A DNA stretch of 51,599 nt, taken from assembly GCA_944380065.1 (NCBI GenBank), contig CALWGM010000079.1:1-51599 (forward strand). Direction: 5' to 3'. Positions 26,817-34,775 of this stretch are shown here, piece after piece. The notes below the pieces were generated by a model that ran no database searches, had not been told where the DNA came from, and was given only the letters and a program-made list of their open reading frames with translations. This DNA is from an uncultured Lachnospiraceae bacterium. GTDB taxonomy: Bacteria; Bacillota; Clostridia; Lachnospirales; Lachnospiraceae. A program made the position numbers and the translations under genes. The stretch's first letter is position 1. The number at the start of each line of letters is the position of its first letter.

Positions 26817-26890
26817 GGCGAGATGGCTCAACTGGCTAGAGCGTCCGGTTCATACCCGGGAGGTTGAGAGTTCAAGTCTCTCTCTCGCTA
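26817..26890 (+). tRNA. tRNA-Met (CAU), elongator type
   Basis: 74 nt. Acceptor GGCGAGA pairs with TCTCGCT with a G-U at the first position. The anticodon stem TCCGG/CCGGG holds the loop TTCATAC. The initiator signature of three consecutive G-C pairs (GGG/CCC) is absent, so this is an elongator tRNA; a lysidine-modified Ile2 tRNA cannot be excluded by eye. It lies seven bases after the Val tRNA. Confidence 0.9.
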
Positions 26891-26899
26891 CTGAAGAAA

Positions 26900-26936
26900 C
26901 CCTTTGAAGTCGTCTGATTTTAAAGGGATTTTTTTT
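26900..26936 (+). terminator. Terminator of the tRNA operon
   Basis: CCCTTT (26900-26905) pairs with AAAGGG (26922-26927), followed by A and eight T. Confidence 0.75.
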
Positions 26937-26980
26937 ACAGAAGAAGCGAATATACTATCTTTGGCAACATCCGCCTGTCC

Positions 26981-27321
26981 GGGGATGTACTGGTTTCGAC
27001 GGGGTTTTTGAAGCTGGAGAAGCGAGCCGCATGAGATGCGTGAAATGTCAAACTTAAAAATAAACGCTGAAGATAGAAATTTAGCAGTAGCTGCCTAATT
27101 GCAGCTTGTCTGGCTTAGGGCACCTGCACTTTAAGACCCAGGCATCGATCATGCAGGAAACGACTTATGCAAAGCTTTGCGCATAAGGGCGTATTATGAA
27201 GCTACTGAACCCGAAAACCTGTTTCCGGGTGTTCGGCAGAGGGAATGAAAAAACGGAAACTACGCTCGTAGAAGGACAGTGGACAGGATTTCGGACAGGG
27301 GTTCGATTCCCCTCATCTCCA
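26981..27321 (+). ncRNA. ssrA: tmRNA (ssrA)
   Basis: 341 nt. The tRNA-like ends pair as GGGGATG with CATCTCC, and the conserved opening TACTGGTTTCGACGGGG and closing GGTTCGATTCCCCTC are present. The tag reading frame ends GCT GAA GAT AGA AAT TTA GCA GTA GCT GCC TAA (27066-27098), giving AEDRNLAVAA if GCT 27066 is the resume codon; the frame is also open a few codons upstream. It tags stalled nascent chains for proteolysis and frees ribosomes together with SmpB, which is not in the window. CCA is not encoded. Confidence 0.95.
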
Positions 27322-27324
27322 TGA

Positions 27325-27352
27325 AAAGACTCTGATTTTCAGGGTCTTTTTT
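27325..27352 (+). terminator. Terminator of tmRNA
   Basis: AAAGACTCTGA and TCAGGGTCTTT form a stem with one internal G-T pair and a short T loop, running into TTTTTT. Confidence 0.75.
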
Positions 27353-27420
27353 CTATGCCCGGAAAGCAGCGTAAGCAAACGACAGCCTGAATCAGGAAGG
27401 GAGAGATTCGGCTGCAGCAC

Positions 27421-27449
27421 AAAAAGAACACCTGCCTGTGGCAGGTGTC
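27421..27449 (-). terminator. Minus-strand intrinsic terminator
   Basis: Read on the minus strand, ACACCTGCC, loop ACA and GGCAGGTGT form a 9-bp perfect stem followed by TCTTTTTG. On the plus strand the same hairpin has no T-run and lies just upstream of an AAAGGAG site. Confidence 0.7.
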
Positions 27450-27563
27450 CCGAAAGGAGTGTTATGAAAAAGATATATGAACAAATAATTGAAAATTTCA
27501 TAATTTATATGGCGTGTCATCTGTGAACCGCAGGTCTCAGATGCTTTTGTTTTGATGGTTTTA
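27422..27563 (-). ncRNA. Candidate antisense or small RNA
   Basis: A minus-strand unit of about 140 nt is defined by a good promoter (27598 to 27570) and a perfect intrinsic terminator (27449 to 27421). It covers the whole 20-codon plus-strand gene at 27464-27526, including its ribosome-binding site. Just before its terminator it contains ACTCCTTTC, complementary to Shine-Dalgarno sequences, so it could act in cis on the small gene or in trans on other messages. No convincing minus-strand coding frame lies inside. Transcription is inferred from the signals only. Confidence 0.45.
27464..27526 (+). CDS. Candidate 20-residue small protein
   Basis: ATG 27464 lies six bases after a near-perfect AAAGGAG site and opens a 20-codon frame starting MKKIYEQIIENF and ending IIYMACHL. 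It is charged at the N-terminus and hydrophobic at the C-terminus. The stop overlaps a weak hairpin (CATCTG/CAGATG, 27519-27542) followed by a T-rich stretch. No plus-strand promoter is evident, so expression would need read-through from tmRNA or an undetected promoter. A full antisense RNA candidate covers it. This resembles a type I toxin-antitoxin layout, but no known toxin family is recognised. Confidence 0.35.
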   Translation: MKKIYEQIIENFIIYMACHL

Positions 27564-27569
27564 GTTTAC

Positions 27570-27598
27570 AGAATAAATGTGAATTTCTTATGTGTCAA
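27570..27598 (-). promoter_or_regulatory. Minus-strand promoter of the candidate antisense RNA
   Basis: On the minus strand: TTGACA (27598-27593), a 17-bp spacer and TATTCT (27575-27570). The -35 is perfect and the -10 matches in four of six positions. Confidence 0.55.
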
Positions 27599-27683
27599 AA
27601 ATGAATGTTTTGTTAATTTCCTGTTTCTTTTTTCTGAATTTCATTTTTTGCTGATATCCGGCGGACAATTTTGGGAAAACCTG

Positions 27684-27712
27684 TTGGAAACTCTGTGAAA
27701 AAGAGGTAAAAT
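27684..27712 (+). promoter_or_regulatory. Promoter of the small membrane protein gene
   Basis: TTGGAA (27684-27689), a 17-bp spacer and TAAAAT (27707-27712), about 80 bp before ATG 27795. The remaining bases from 27553 to 27683 are AT-rich and hold only the minus-strand promoter. Confidence 0.5.
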
Positions 27713-27794
27713 AGCATACGGCTGCCGGGAGAGAAATCCCGCGGGACAGAGATGTCTGCGGAAGTTCAGAGGCAGCAGAATGGAGAAAACTCTT

Positions 27795-28130
27795 ATGATG
27801 AAGAAAGTGATTTTGCTTATTTTGGGAATCTGGGACGCCGTGATGGCGTTTTTATCGCCGCTGTGGATCGCGGTTGCCGCGATCTGTTTTAGCGGAAGGA
27901 TCCACCTGCTGGATGAAAGCTTTAACGAAAGCCTGGCTGGCGCCCTAGGCGCCGTGTTCCTGCTGCTGTGGATCGTTGTGGCTGTGGTGCCGTCCGCTGC
28001 CCTTTTCATTGGGCTCAGAAAGAGCAGGGCGGGGATCCGGTGCGCTGCTGCAGTGATCTTAGCGGTGATGGTGCTGCTTTGCCTGCTGGTCTGCGGCTGG
28101 AACCCGGTGGATTTTCTGGCATCACTGTGA
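27795..28130 (+). CDS. Small integral membrane protein, unknown family
   Basis: 111 residues from ATG 27795, chosen because GGAGAA lies eight bases upstream; ATG 27780 would add MEKTL. Three hydrophobic segments: about 3-33 (VILLILGIWDAVMAFLSP and IAVAAICF), 50-72 (ALGAVFLLLWIVVAVVPSAA) and 84-103 (AAAVILAVMVLLCLLVCGW). A short basic loop (LRKSRAGIRC) lies between the last two. No recognised domain. It sits alone between a promoter and the tRNA-Val(CAC) unit. Confidence 0.6.
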   Translation: MMKKVILLILGIWDAVMAFLSPLWIAVAAICFSGRIHLLDESFNESLAGALGAVFLLLWIVVAVVPSAALFIGLRKSRAGIRCAAAVILAVMVLLCLLVCGWNPVDFLASL

Positions 28131-28182
28131 GAAAACGGGATGGGATACAAAAGAGGAGACTGCGAAAAGTATTTTTTTACAC

Positions 28183-28210
28183 TTGTTTTTTCATACGGAA
28201 GTGCTATAAT
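28183..28210 (+). promoter_or_regulatory. Promoter of tRNA-Val(CAC)
   Basis: TTGTTT (28183-28188), a 16-bp spacer and an extended -10 TGCTATAAT (TATAAT at 28205-28210), ten bases before the tRNA. Confidence 0.65.
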
Positions 28211-28219
28211 ATTCTGTAT

Positions 28220-28293
28220 GGAAGCATAGCTCAGCTGGGATGAGCGTTCGCCTCACACGCGAGAGGCCACGGGTTCGAGCCCCGTTGCTTCCA
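28220..28293 (+). tRNA. tRNA-Val (CAC)
   Basis: 74 nt. Acceptor GGAAGCA pairs perfectly with TGCTTCC. The D arm starts TAGCTCAGCTGGGATGAGC, the anticodon loop is CTCACAC (anticodon CAC) and the T arm has GGGTTCGAGCCCC. The discriminator is A, and a T-run follows directly, probably ending transcription. Confidence 0.93.
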
Positions 28294-28368
28294 TTTTTTT
28301 ATTGGCAGCAGGGAAAGATCTGTGGAAACACAGACGGGGATTTTTACAGAAATCGGATTTACAATCAC

Positions 28369-28408
28369 AAAAACACAGAAGAAGGCGGCCGACCGGCCGC
28401 CTTCTTCT
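28369..28408 (-). terminator. Terminator of the flavoprotein gene
   Basis: A perfect 14-bp inverted repeat (28377-28390 with 28395-28408, loop of four) is followed on the minus strand by GTGTTTTTG. It lies 54 bp beyond the stop codon of the minus-strand gene. There is no T-run on the plus side. Confidence 0.75.
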
Positions 28409-28461
28409 GTCTGCCCCAACGGGCATATACCTTAAGAGAGGAATCAAAAATGTATTCCGGT

Positions 28462-29463
28462 TTACTGATTGCAAACTCTGGAAGGAGGAAGAATCTCCGG
28501 AATATTGTAGGATTTGATACGCTCAGCGCTCGCTTTGAACTTATCGGATTTCCGGTTGGCGATGGCTTTGCCCTCGTTCTCCTTGATGTCGTCCGCATGC
28601 ATGAATTTGCCGGACATCAGGTCATGGGCGTGTGCAGCAGCTTCCTCGGTGAAGGTGAACTGTACTTCGCCGTTTACGATGGCCATCTTGCCTTCGATAC
28701 CGCAGGTCATGCAGATCACATCGTCTGTCTGGCCGGGGAAGTAGAAGTTCTTGCCGTGGCAGTGCGGGCAGACGCCCTTCTCACCCTTCCACAGCTGGGT
28801 CTTGTAATCCTTCTCATAATCAGGAGAATCTTTTACTTCCATAAATACCTTCAGAGCCTCAACCATGTTGCGTCCTACCTGACGGCACTCCTCAACCTTC
28901 TCATCCTCCATGATGATGTTCTTGGACCATGCGAATTTCTTGTTGTCGATGATGGTCCAGCCGCCGGACAGGGCCAGGATGGAGTTGTCATATTCGATGG
29001 CTGTCGCCCAGTCGGAACCGCCGATGCCGATAAAGGAGATGCATCTGTGATCCAGAAGACGGGGATCTACGTCTTTCGCCTTGCCGGTGGGATCATTGGC
29101 TGCGATCTGGTGAGCAACTAAGTTCATACCGCGATCCATACGGGGTCCGAAACGATCCATGATGGTGTGAGCCAGTCCGCTGGCGCCGCATTCGAAAATC
29201 GGGTCAACCCAGATGATACCGTCTGCATCCAGGATCTTGTCGCGGAAATCATCAAACTCATCCTTCTGTGTACAGATATTGCCCTTGCCCATTACAAGGC
29301 CACGGGAACATGCCACACAGCCGGTGCAGTGTTTGATATCCCAGTCAAGCAGATGGATGAAGGATACCTCTGCGCCCATTTCCTGGGCAGCGATCAGGGC
29401 TTCCTTACACATCGCGTCATTGCTGCCGTTTTTGGTTCCCAAAGAAACACCTAAAATCTTCAT
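28462..29463 (-). CDS. Iron-sulfur flavoprotein (NADPH-dependent FMN reductase family) with zinc ribbon
   Basis: 333 residues from ATG 29463, with AGGAGG upstream; the open frame extends further but lies beyond the promoter. The N-terminal flavodoxin-like fold starts MKILGVSLGTKNGSNDAM. The four cysteines C46, C49, C52 and C64 (HCTGCVACSRG...GNIC) are the [4Fe-4S] pattern of iron-sulfur flavoproteins. The C-terminal third adds a zinc ribbon (CPHCHGK...CMTCG) that simple members lack. Such proteins shuttle electrons between ferredoxin or NAD(P)H and acceptors, or reduce small molecules; the substrate is unknown. It is monocistronic with a near-consensus promoter and a strong terminator, suggesting high expression. 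Confidence 0.8.
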   Translation of the reverse strand: MKILGVSLGTKNGSNDAMCKEALIAAQEMGAEVSFIHLLDWDIKHCTGCVACSRGLVMGKGNICTQKDEFDDFRDKILDADGIIWVDPIFECGASGLAHTIMDRFGPRMDRGMNLVAHQIAANDPTGKAKDVDPRLLDHRCISFIGIGGSDWATAIEYDNSILALSGGWTIIDNKKFAWSKNIIMEDEKVEECRQVGRNMVEALKVFMEVKDSPDYEKDYKTQLWKGEKGVCPHCHGKNFYFPGQTDDVICMTCGIEGKMAIVNGEVQFTFTEEAAAHAHDLMSGKFMHADDIKENEGKAIANRKSDKFKASAERIKSYNIPEILPPSRVCNQ

Positions 29464-29496
29464 AAAAATTTGCCTCCTCTGCATAATATATATTTT

Positions 29497-29525
29497 ATTA
29501 TAAATTTGAAGAGGTAGAAAGTCAA
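29497..29525 (-). promoter_or_regulatory. Strong promoter of the flavoprotein gene
   Basis: Minus strand: TTGACT (29525-29520), a 17-bp spacer and a perfect TATAAT (29502-29497), about 34 bp before the ATG at 29463. Between here and 29719 I see no gene or clear structure on either strand. Confidence 0.8.
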
Positions 29526-29718
29526 ATGGACTTTTCGCATCAGAGGCCGCAAAATAGGGGGAGTTTTTGTTTAAAAAGCATGATATCCAGGCGTGTTTTT
29601 TCCCTTTCTTATGCAAAAAGCGGATAAAAAGAGCTGTGAAAAACAGGAAACATGTCATATCCACGACTCCCCGGGTTTTTATATGATACAGCATCCTGCA
29701 TTACATGAGGAGAAAGCA

Positions 29719-29747
29719 TTGGATACAAAATAAATATATGATATAAT
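29719..29747 (+). promoter_or_regulatory. Promoter of the aminotransferase gene
   Basis: TTGGAT (29719-29724), a 17-bp spacer and TATAAT (29742-29747). This may also transcribe the downstream two-component genes, since no terminator is seen after the aminotransferase. Confidence 0.7.
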
Positions 29748-29830
29748 GGGAAAGCCGGGCGGGGCGTGATCGGGCTTCGTGGAGGTCATGCTTTGCAGGC
29801 ACTGGAAAAAGAAGAGGAAATGAGCGTTTT

Positions 29831-31018
29831 ATGAAATACAATGAGAGAATCTGCCGGGTGGAACCGTCCAAATCGGTGACGCTGCTGGCGAAAACGAAGG
29901 AATTGCAGAAGACAGACCGCAGCATCATCAATCTGACCGGAGGCGAGCCGGATTTTGCGACGCCGGAACCGGTCTGCCAGGAGGCGGCCAGGCAGCTGGC
30001 CGCCGGGAATACCCATTATTCCGACAGCCGGGGGGATGAAGAACTGCGGATCCGGATCGCGCAGAAGCTGCAGGAGGAAAACCATGCGCCTTACCAGCCG
30101 GATCAGATCCTGGTGACGCCGGGGGCGAAGATGGCGGTGTACCTGACAGTCCGGGCGCTGCTGAATGCGGGGGACGAGGCCATCTGGCTGACGCCGGGAT
30201 GGGTGTCCTACCCCTCCATCGTGGAGATCAGCGGCGGCGTGCCGGTGGCAGTCCATCTGAACTATGAGGAGGATTACCGGATCACCCGGGAGGCGCTGGA
30301 GGCGGCAGTTTCGGACCGGACGAAGCTGCTGATCCTGAATTATCCCAACAATCCTACCGGGCGCATTCTGCGGGAGGAGGATATCCAGGCAGTCAGCGCG
30401 TTTCTGCGGGCACATCCGGATGTGTATGTATTATCGGATGAGATTTATGAAAAAGTGATCTATGACGGGAACCGGGCGGTCAGCATGGCGTCCTTCCCGG
30501 AGTTTTTTGAGCGGGTGATCGTGGTGAACGGTTTTTCCAAATGCAGCGCCATGACCGGCTGGCGGATCGGTTACCTGGCCTGCTGCCGGGAACTGTACCA
30601 GGTGGTGTTAAAGCTGTTTCAGCATTCCATCAGCTGTACCAGCGGGTTCCTGCAGAAAGGGGCGCTGACAGCCCTGGATTGTACAGAGGAGACGGAGCAG
30701 ATGCGGCGGGCCTATGAGCACAGGCGCGATCTGCTGGTGCAGGGGATCCGGGAGATACCGGGCGTGGAGTTTCTGGCTCCGGCGGGGGCTTTTTACGCCT
30801 GGCTGCGGTTTGACACGGACCTGACCAGCGAAGAACTGTGTGACTCCCTTCTGGAACACGCAAAGATCGCCGGGGTGCCGGGCAGCGCCTACGGGGAGGA
30901 GGATGCGGTCTGCGTGCGGTTTTCCTTTGCGGCTTCCGATGAGGAACTGGGGCGGATGCTGGAGAATCTGCGGCTGTATCAGGAAAATTCACAGTTTTGT
31001 CATAGATCTCTGGGATAA
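29831..31018 (+). CDS. Class I/II PLP-dependent aminotransferase (aspartate-type)
   Basis: 395 residues. Fold-type I motifs: LTGGEPDFATPEP, TPGAKMAVYL, YPNNPTGRIL (Asn/Pro), VLSDEIYEKVIYDG (PLP Asp and Tyr), SKCSAMTGWRIGYL (PLP Lys in the SK-S-MTGWR block) and the substrate Arg in VCVRFSFA. The layout is that of aspartate/aromatic aminotransferases (AspC/PatA). The amino-acid substrate cannot be told from motifs. Only 38 bp separate its stop from the response regulator start. Confidence 0.88.
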   Translation: MKYNERICRVEPSKSVTLLAKTKELQKTDRSIINLTGGEPDFATPEPVCQEAARQLAAGNTHYSDSRGDEELRIRIAQKLQEENHAPYQPDQILVTPGAKMAVYLTVRALLNAGDEAIWLTPGWVSYPSIVEISGGVPVAVHLNYEEDYRITREALEAAVSDRTKLLILNYPNNPTGRILREEDIQAVSAFLRAHPDVYVLSDEIYEKVIYDGNRAVSMASFPEFFERVIVVNGFSKCSAMTGWRIGYLACCRELYQVVLKLFQHSISCTSGFLQKGALTALDCTEETEQMRRAYEHRRDLLVQGIREIPGVEFLAPAGAFYAWLRFDTDLTSEELCDSLLEHAKIAGVPGSAYGEEDAVCVRFSFAASDEELGRMLENLRLYQENSQFCHRSLG

Positions 31019-31056
31019 TGATTTATCACAGAGAAGATCAGGAGGCGGAAGCAGTT

Positions 31057-31734
31057 ATGGAACGATTGAAAATACTTGTAGTAGACGATGAGAGACGGAT
31101 GCGCAAGCTGGTCCGGGATTTTCTGGTGAAAAAGGATTTTGATGTGCTGGAAGCCGGGGATGGCGAGGAGGCGCTGGATATTTTTTATGAAGAAAAGAAC
31201 ATTGCCCTGATTATCCTGGACGTGATGATGCCGAAGATGAACGGCTGGGAAGTCTGCCGGGAGATCCGGGAGACCTCCAGGGTGCCGATCATCATGCTGA
31301 CGGCCAAAGGAGAGGAGAGCGACGAGCTGATGGGCTTTGAATTGGGCGTGGACGAATACATTTCCAAGCCGTTCTCCCCGAAGATCCTGGTAGCCAGGGT
31401 GGAGGCGATCCTGCGCCGCACCAGCCAGTTTACGCCGGACGGCATTCTGGAAATCGGCGGGATCCGTCTGGATAAGGCCGCCCATACGGTTACGCTGGAT
31501 AATAAAACGGAAGTGGAGATGAGCTTCAAGGAGTTTGAGCTCCTGTCCTATTTTATGGAGAATGCGGGCATCGCCCTGTCCAGGGAAAAGATCCTGAATC
31601 ATGTGTGGAATTATGATTATTTCGGGGATGCCAGGACCATTGATACGCATGTGAAGAAGCTGAGAAACAAATTGGGAGATAAGGGAGAGTATATCAAGAC
31701 CATCTGGGGTATGGGATATAAGTTTGAGGTATGA
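31057..31734 (+). CDS. OmpR/PhoB-type response regulator
   Basis: 225 residues from ATG 31057 with AGGAGG upstream. The receiver domain has acidic pair VVDDE, phosphoacceptor D55 in LIILDVMMPK, IIMLTAKG and the Lys of ISKPFSP. The C-terminal winged helix (about 130-225) ends TIDTHVKKLRNKLGD and IWGMGYKFEV. It is a DNA-binding partner of the sensor kinase, whose start overlaps this stop by four bases (ATGA). Target genes are unknown. Confidence 0.93.
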   Translation: MERLKILVVDDERRMRKLVRDFLVKKDFDVLEAGDGEEALDIFYEEKNIALIILDVMMPKMNGWEVCREIRETSRVPIIMLTAKGEESDELMGFELGVDEYISKPFSPKILVARVEAILRRTSQFTPDGILEIGGIRLDKAAHTVTLDNKTEVEMSFKEFELLSYFMENAGIALSREKILNHVWNYDYFGDARTIDTHVKKLRNKLGDKGEYIKTIWGMGYKFEV

Positions 31735-33281
31735 GGAAAAAACGGTCATTAACACGTCAGATCATGCTGATGATCTTCTGCCTGGCGGCGGCGGCCATTA
31801 TGGTATGCTGGGTTTTGAACTCCACCCTCCTGGAACATTATTATGTGATGAACAAACAGGACGGCATGGTGGAAGGATATCAGACGATCTCGGAAGCCAG
31901 CGCAGCAGGTGAGCTGCAGTCGGCGGATTTTGATATCACATTTGAAAATATCTGCGCCAACGGGAATATTACCACTGTGGTACTGGCGCCCAGCGGGTCG
32001 GTGGTCCGTTCTTCCACGCTGGATTTTACCCTGTTAAAACAGGAATTGCTGGATGTGATCCTGGCAGGGGAGCAGGGGCAGGTGGTCTCCTCCGGAGATA
32101 ACTATCAGCTGCTGATGAAAAATGATACCCGGCTGCATTCCGAGTATCTGGTGCTGATCGGGGTTCTGGAGGATGGAAACCTGATCCTGATGCGGACGGC
32201 GCTGGAGAGCCTGCGGGAGAGCGCGGCCATTTCCAACCGGTTTCTGCTGATCGTCGGCCTGATCACCATCGGGATCAGCTGTATCGCCGGCGGTTTCCTG
32301 GCCAGACGGATTACCCGGCCGATCCTTCAGCTGGCGGATATTTCCAAGAAGATGGTGCATCTGGATTTCAATGCGAAATATGTCCACGGCGGCTGGAAGG
32401 ATGACCCCAGCCTGAACCTGAAAGGGATGTTTGACCGCCGGCAGTTAGCGGTGATCGACGGCGACAGCCAGATCCCCGGGAATGAGATCGACCTTCTGGG
32501 GAACCATATGAACCGTTTGTCAGAGACTCTGGAGCGGACGATCTCAGAGTTAAAGAGCGCCAACGTGGAGCTGACGAAGGATATTGAGAAAAAGACGAAG
32601 ATTGATGAGATGCGCAGGGAATTCCTCTCCAATGTATCCCATGAACTGAAAACCCCGCTGGCGCTGATTCAGGGGTACGCGGAAGGGCTGCAGGAATGCA
32701 TCAACGACGATGAGGAGAGCCGCAACTGGTATTGTGAGGTCATCATTGACGAGGCGGCAAAGATGAACCGGATGGTGAAAAAGCTGCTGACCTTAAACCA
32801 GCTGGAGTTTGGAAACGACCAGGTGGTGATGGAGCGTTTTAATATCACAGAACTGATCCGGGGGATCACGGGAGCCTCCCGCATCCTGCTGGAGCAGAAC
32901 GGGATCACACTGGATCTGGACGGCCTGGACGATGTGGATGTCTGGGGAGACGAGTTCAAGGTGGAAGAGGTGATCACCAATTATCTGAGCAACGCCATCA
33001 ACCACTGTGAGGGAGAAAAAAAGATCTGCATTTTCTATACAAGGAAACCGGATCTGCTGCGGGTCAGCGTGTTCAATACCGGAAAGCCGATCCCGGAGGA
33101 GGACATCGGACAGATCTGGGATAAGTTCTACAAGGTGGACAAGGCCCGCACCCGGGAGTATGGCGGCAGCGGTATCGGCCTGTCCATTGTGAAGGCCATC
33201 ATGGATTCCTTCCACCAGGAATGCGGTGTGATCAACCATGAAAACGGCGTGGAGTTCTGGATGGAACTGAGTACAAAGTAA
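31731..33281 (+). CDS. Membrane sensor histidine kinase
   Basis: 516 residues. Transmembrane helices at about 10-30 and 170-190 flank an extracellular domain of about 135 residues. HAMP-like helices follow, separated by an unusual insert (about 213-250, GGWKDDPSLNLKG onward). The DHp domain has phosphoacceptor H304 in SNVSHELKTPLALI. The HATPase domain has the N box (NYLSNAINH), VFNTGKPIPEED and GGSGIGLSIVK. It signals to the response regulator with which it is translationally coupled. The ligand is unknown. Confidence 0.92.
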   Translation: MRKKRSLTRQIMLMIFCLAAAAIMVCWVLNSTLLEHYYVMNKQDGMVEGYQTISEASAAGELQSADFDITFENICANGNITTVVLAPSGSVVRSSTLDFTLLKQELLDVILAGEQGQVVSSGDNYQLLMKNDTRLHSEYLVLIGVLEDGNLILMRTALESLRESAAISNRFLLIVGLITIGISCIAGGFLARRITRPILQLADISKKMVHLDFNAKYVHGGWKDDPSLNLKGMFDRRQLAVIDGDSQIPGNEIDLLGNHMNRLSETLERTISELKSANVELTKDIEKKTKIDEMRREFLSNVSHELKTPLALIQGYAEGLQECINDDEESRNWYCEVIIDEAAKMNRMVKKLLTLNQLEFGNDQVVMERFNITELIRGITGASRILLEQNGITLDLDGLDDVDVWGDEFKVEEVITNYLSNAINHCEGEKKICIFYTRKPDLLRVSVFNTGKPIPEEDIGQIWDKFYKVDKARTREYGGSGIGLSIVKAIMDSFHQECGVINHENGVEFWMELSTK

Positions 33282-33301
33282 AAAAGAAGAGGAGAAAGAT
33301 T

Positions 33302-33913
33302 GTGGCGACTGCGATTATCGATTACGGCGCCGGGAATCTGCGGAGCGTGCAGAAAGCCCTGGCGCATATAGGAGAAGAGAGTGTGATCACCGGGGATCCT
33401 GCCAGGATCCTGGCGGCGGATAAAGTGATCCTGCCGGGGGTCGGGGCCTTCGGGGATGCGATGGGTCATTTGAGGAGCCGGGGGCTGGATCAGGTGATCC
33501 GCCAGGTGACGGAGAAACAGACCCCGTTTTTAGGGATCTGCCTCGGCCTGCAGCTTTTGTTTGAGGGCAGCGAGGAGAGCCCCGGGGTGCCGGGACTGGG
33601 GATCCTGAAAGGAAAGATTTTGCGGATCCCGGACCGGGAGGGGTTAAAAATTCCCCATATTGGATGGAACTCCCTGCGGCTGGAGCATGACGGCCGCCTG
33701 TTTCGGGGAATTCCCCAGGAATCTTATGTCTATTTTGTGCATTCCTATTATCTGCGTGCGGAGGATGCGTCCATTGTCAAAGCTTCCACCGAATACAGCA
33801 CGCAGATCCATGCCTCTGTGGAACAGGGAAATGTGTTCGCCTGCCAGTTCCATCCGGAAAAGAGCGGGGAAGTGGGTCTGCAGATCCTGAAAAATTTTGC
33901 CGGGATTTCCTGA
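33302..33913 (+). CDS. hisH: Imidazole glycerol phosphate synthase, glutaminase subunit HisH
   Basis: 203 residues from GTG 33302 with AGAGGAG upstream. Class I glutaminase: [37 protein letters not shown] (catalytic Cys), YFVHSYY and CQFHPEKSG (catalytic His and Glu). It supplies ammonia to HisF. hisF follows after 51 bp; other his genes are not in the window. Confidence 0.95.
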   Translation: MATAIIDYGAGNLRSVQKALAHIGEESVITGDPARILAADKVILPGVGAFGDAMGHLRSRGLDQVIRQVTEKQTPFLGICLGLQLLFEGSEESPGVPGLGILKGKILRIPDREGLKIPHIGWNSLRLEHDGRLFRGIPQESYVYFVHSYYLRAEDASIVKASTEYSTQIHASVEQGNVFACQFHPEKSGEVGLQILKNFAGIS

Positions 33914-33964
33914 CGGGCTGTATGGCGCCGCGCAGGACAGAATAATGCAAAGGAGAATTGCCTG

Positions 33965-34723
33965 ATGTTTACCAAGAGAATTATCCCGTGCCTGGATGTG
34001 AATAACGGGCGCGTGGTGAAAGGTGTGAATTTTGTGAATCTGAGGGACGCCGGGGATCCGGTGGAGATCGCCGCGGCGTATGACAAAGCCGGGGCGGACG
34101 AGCTGGTTTTCCTGGATATTACCGCTTCCTCCGATGACCGTGCCACGGTGGTGGATATGGTGCGCAGGGTGGCGGAGACTGTTTTTATTCCCTTTACCGT
34201 AGGCGGAGGGATCCGGACGGTGGAGGATTTTAAGATGCTGCTGCGGGAAGGGGCGGATAAGATTTCTGTCAATTCGGCGGCGATCATGAATCCGGGCCTG
34301 ATCGCGGAGGCCGCGGACAAGTTCGGAAGCCAGTGCGTGGTGGTGGCCATCGACGCCAAGCGGAGGCCGGACGGCGGCTGGAACATTTATAAAAACGGCG
34401 GCCGTGTGGATATGGGAATTGACGCGGTGGAGTGGGCCATGAAGGCGGACCGCCTGGGGGCGGGGGAGATCCTGCTGACCAGCATGGACTGTGACGGGAC
34501 GAAAGCCGGGTATGATATTGAACTGACCCGTACCATTGCGGAACATGTCTCGATTCCGGTGATCGCCTCCGGCGGAGCCGGGACGATGGAACATTTTTAT
34601 GACGCGCTCACGGAGGGGAAGGCGGACGCCGCGCTGGCAGCGTCGCTGTTTCACTATAAAGAAATGGAAATCATGGATCTGAAACAGTATCTGGCCGGAA
34701 GGGGCGTATCCGTAAGACGGTAG
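33965..34723 (+). CDS. hisF: Imidazole glycerol phosphate synthase, cyclase subunit HisF
   Basis: 252 residues with AAAGGAG upstream. TIM barrel with [19 protein letters not shown] (catalytic Asp), [41 protein letters not shown] (second catalytic Asp) and [11 protein letters not shown]. With HisH it makes IGP and AICAR from PRFAR and glutamine in histidine synthesis. Confidence 0.96.
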   Translation: MFTKRIIPCLDVNNGRVVKGVNFVNLRDAGDPVEIAAAYDKAGADELVFLDITASSDDRATVVDMVRRVAETVFIPFTVGGGIRTVEDFKMLLREGADKISVNSAAIMNPGLIAEAADKFGSQCVVVAIDAKRRPDGGWNIYKNGGRVDMGIDAVEWAMKADRLGAGEILLTSMDCDGTKAGYDIELTRTIAEHVSIPVIASGGAGTMEHFYDALTEGKADAALAASLFHYKEMEIMDLKQYLAGRGVSVRR

Positions 34724-34775
34724 GCCGGGATGGCCGGAAAGTACCTGCATGGGCAGGAAGAAGGAGAGAGTTGAG

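Noticed and set aside
27313-27501. Minus-strand frame of 62 codons overlapping the tmRNA end
   Set aside because: No ribosome-binding site, runs through the tmRNA terminator, and lies across the predicted minus-strand terminator.
28377-28408. Inverted repeat as terminator of tRNA-Val(CAC)
   Set aside because: No T-run follows on the plus strand and it lies 84 bp after the tRNA; the T-run on the minus strand assigns it to the flavoprotein gene.
28240-29121. Plus-strand open frame of 293 codons
   Set aside because: It begins inside tRNA-Val and is antisense to the iron-sulfur flavoprotein, whose motifs, promoter and terminator are convincing.
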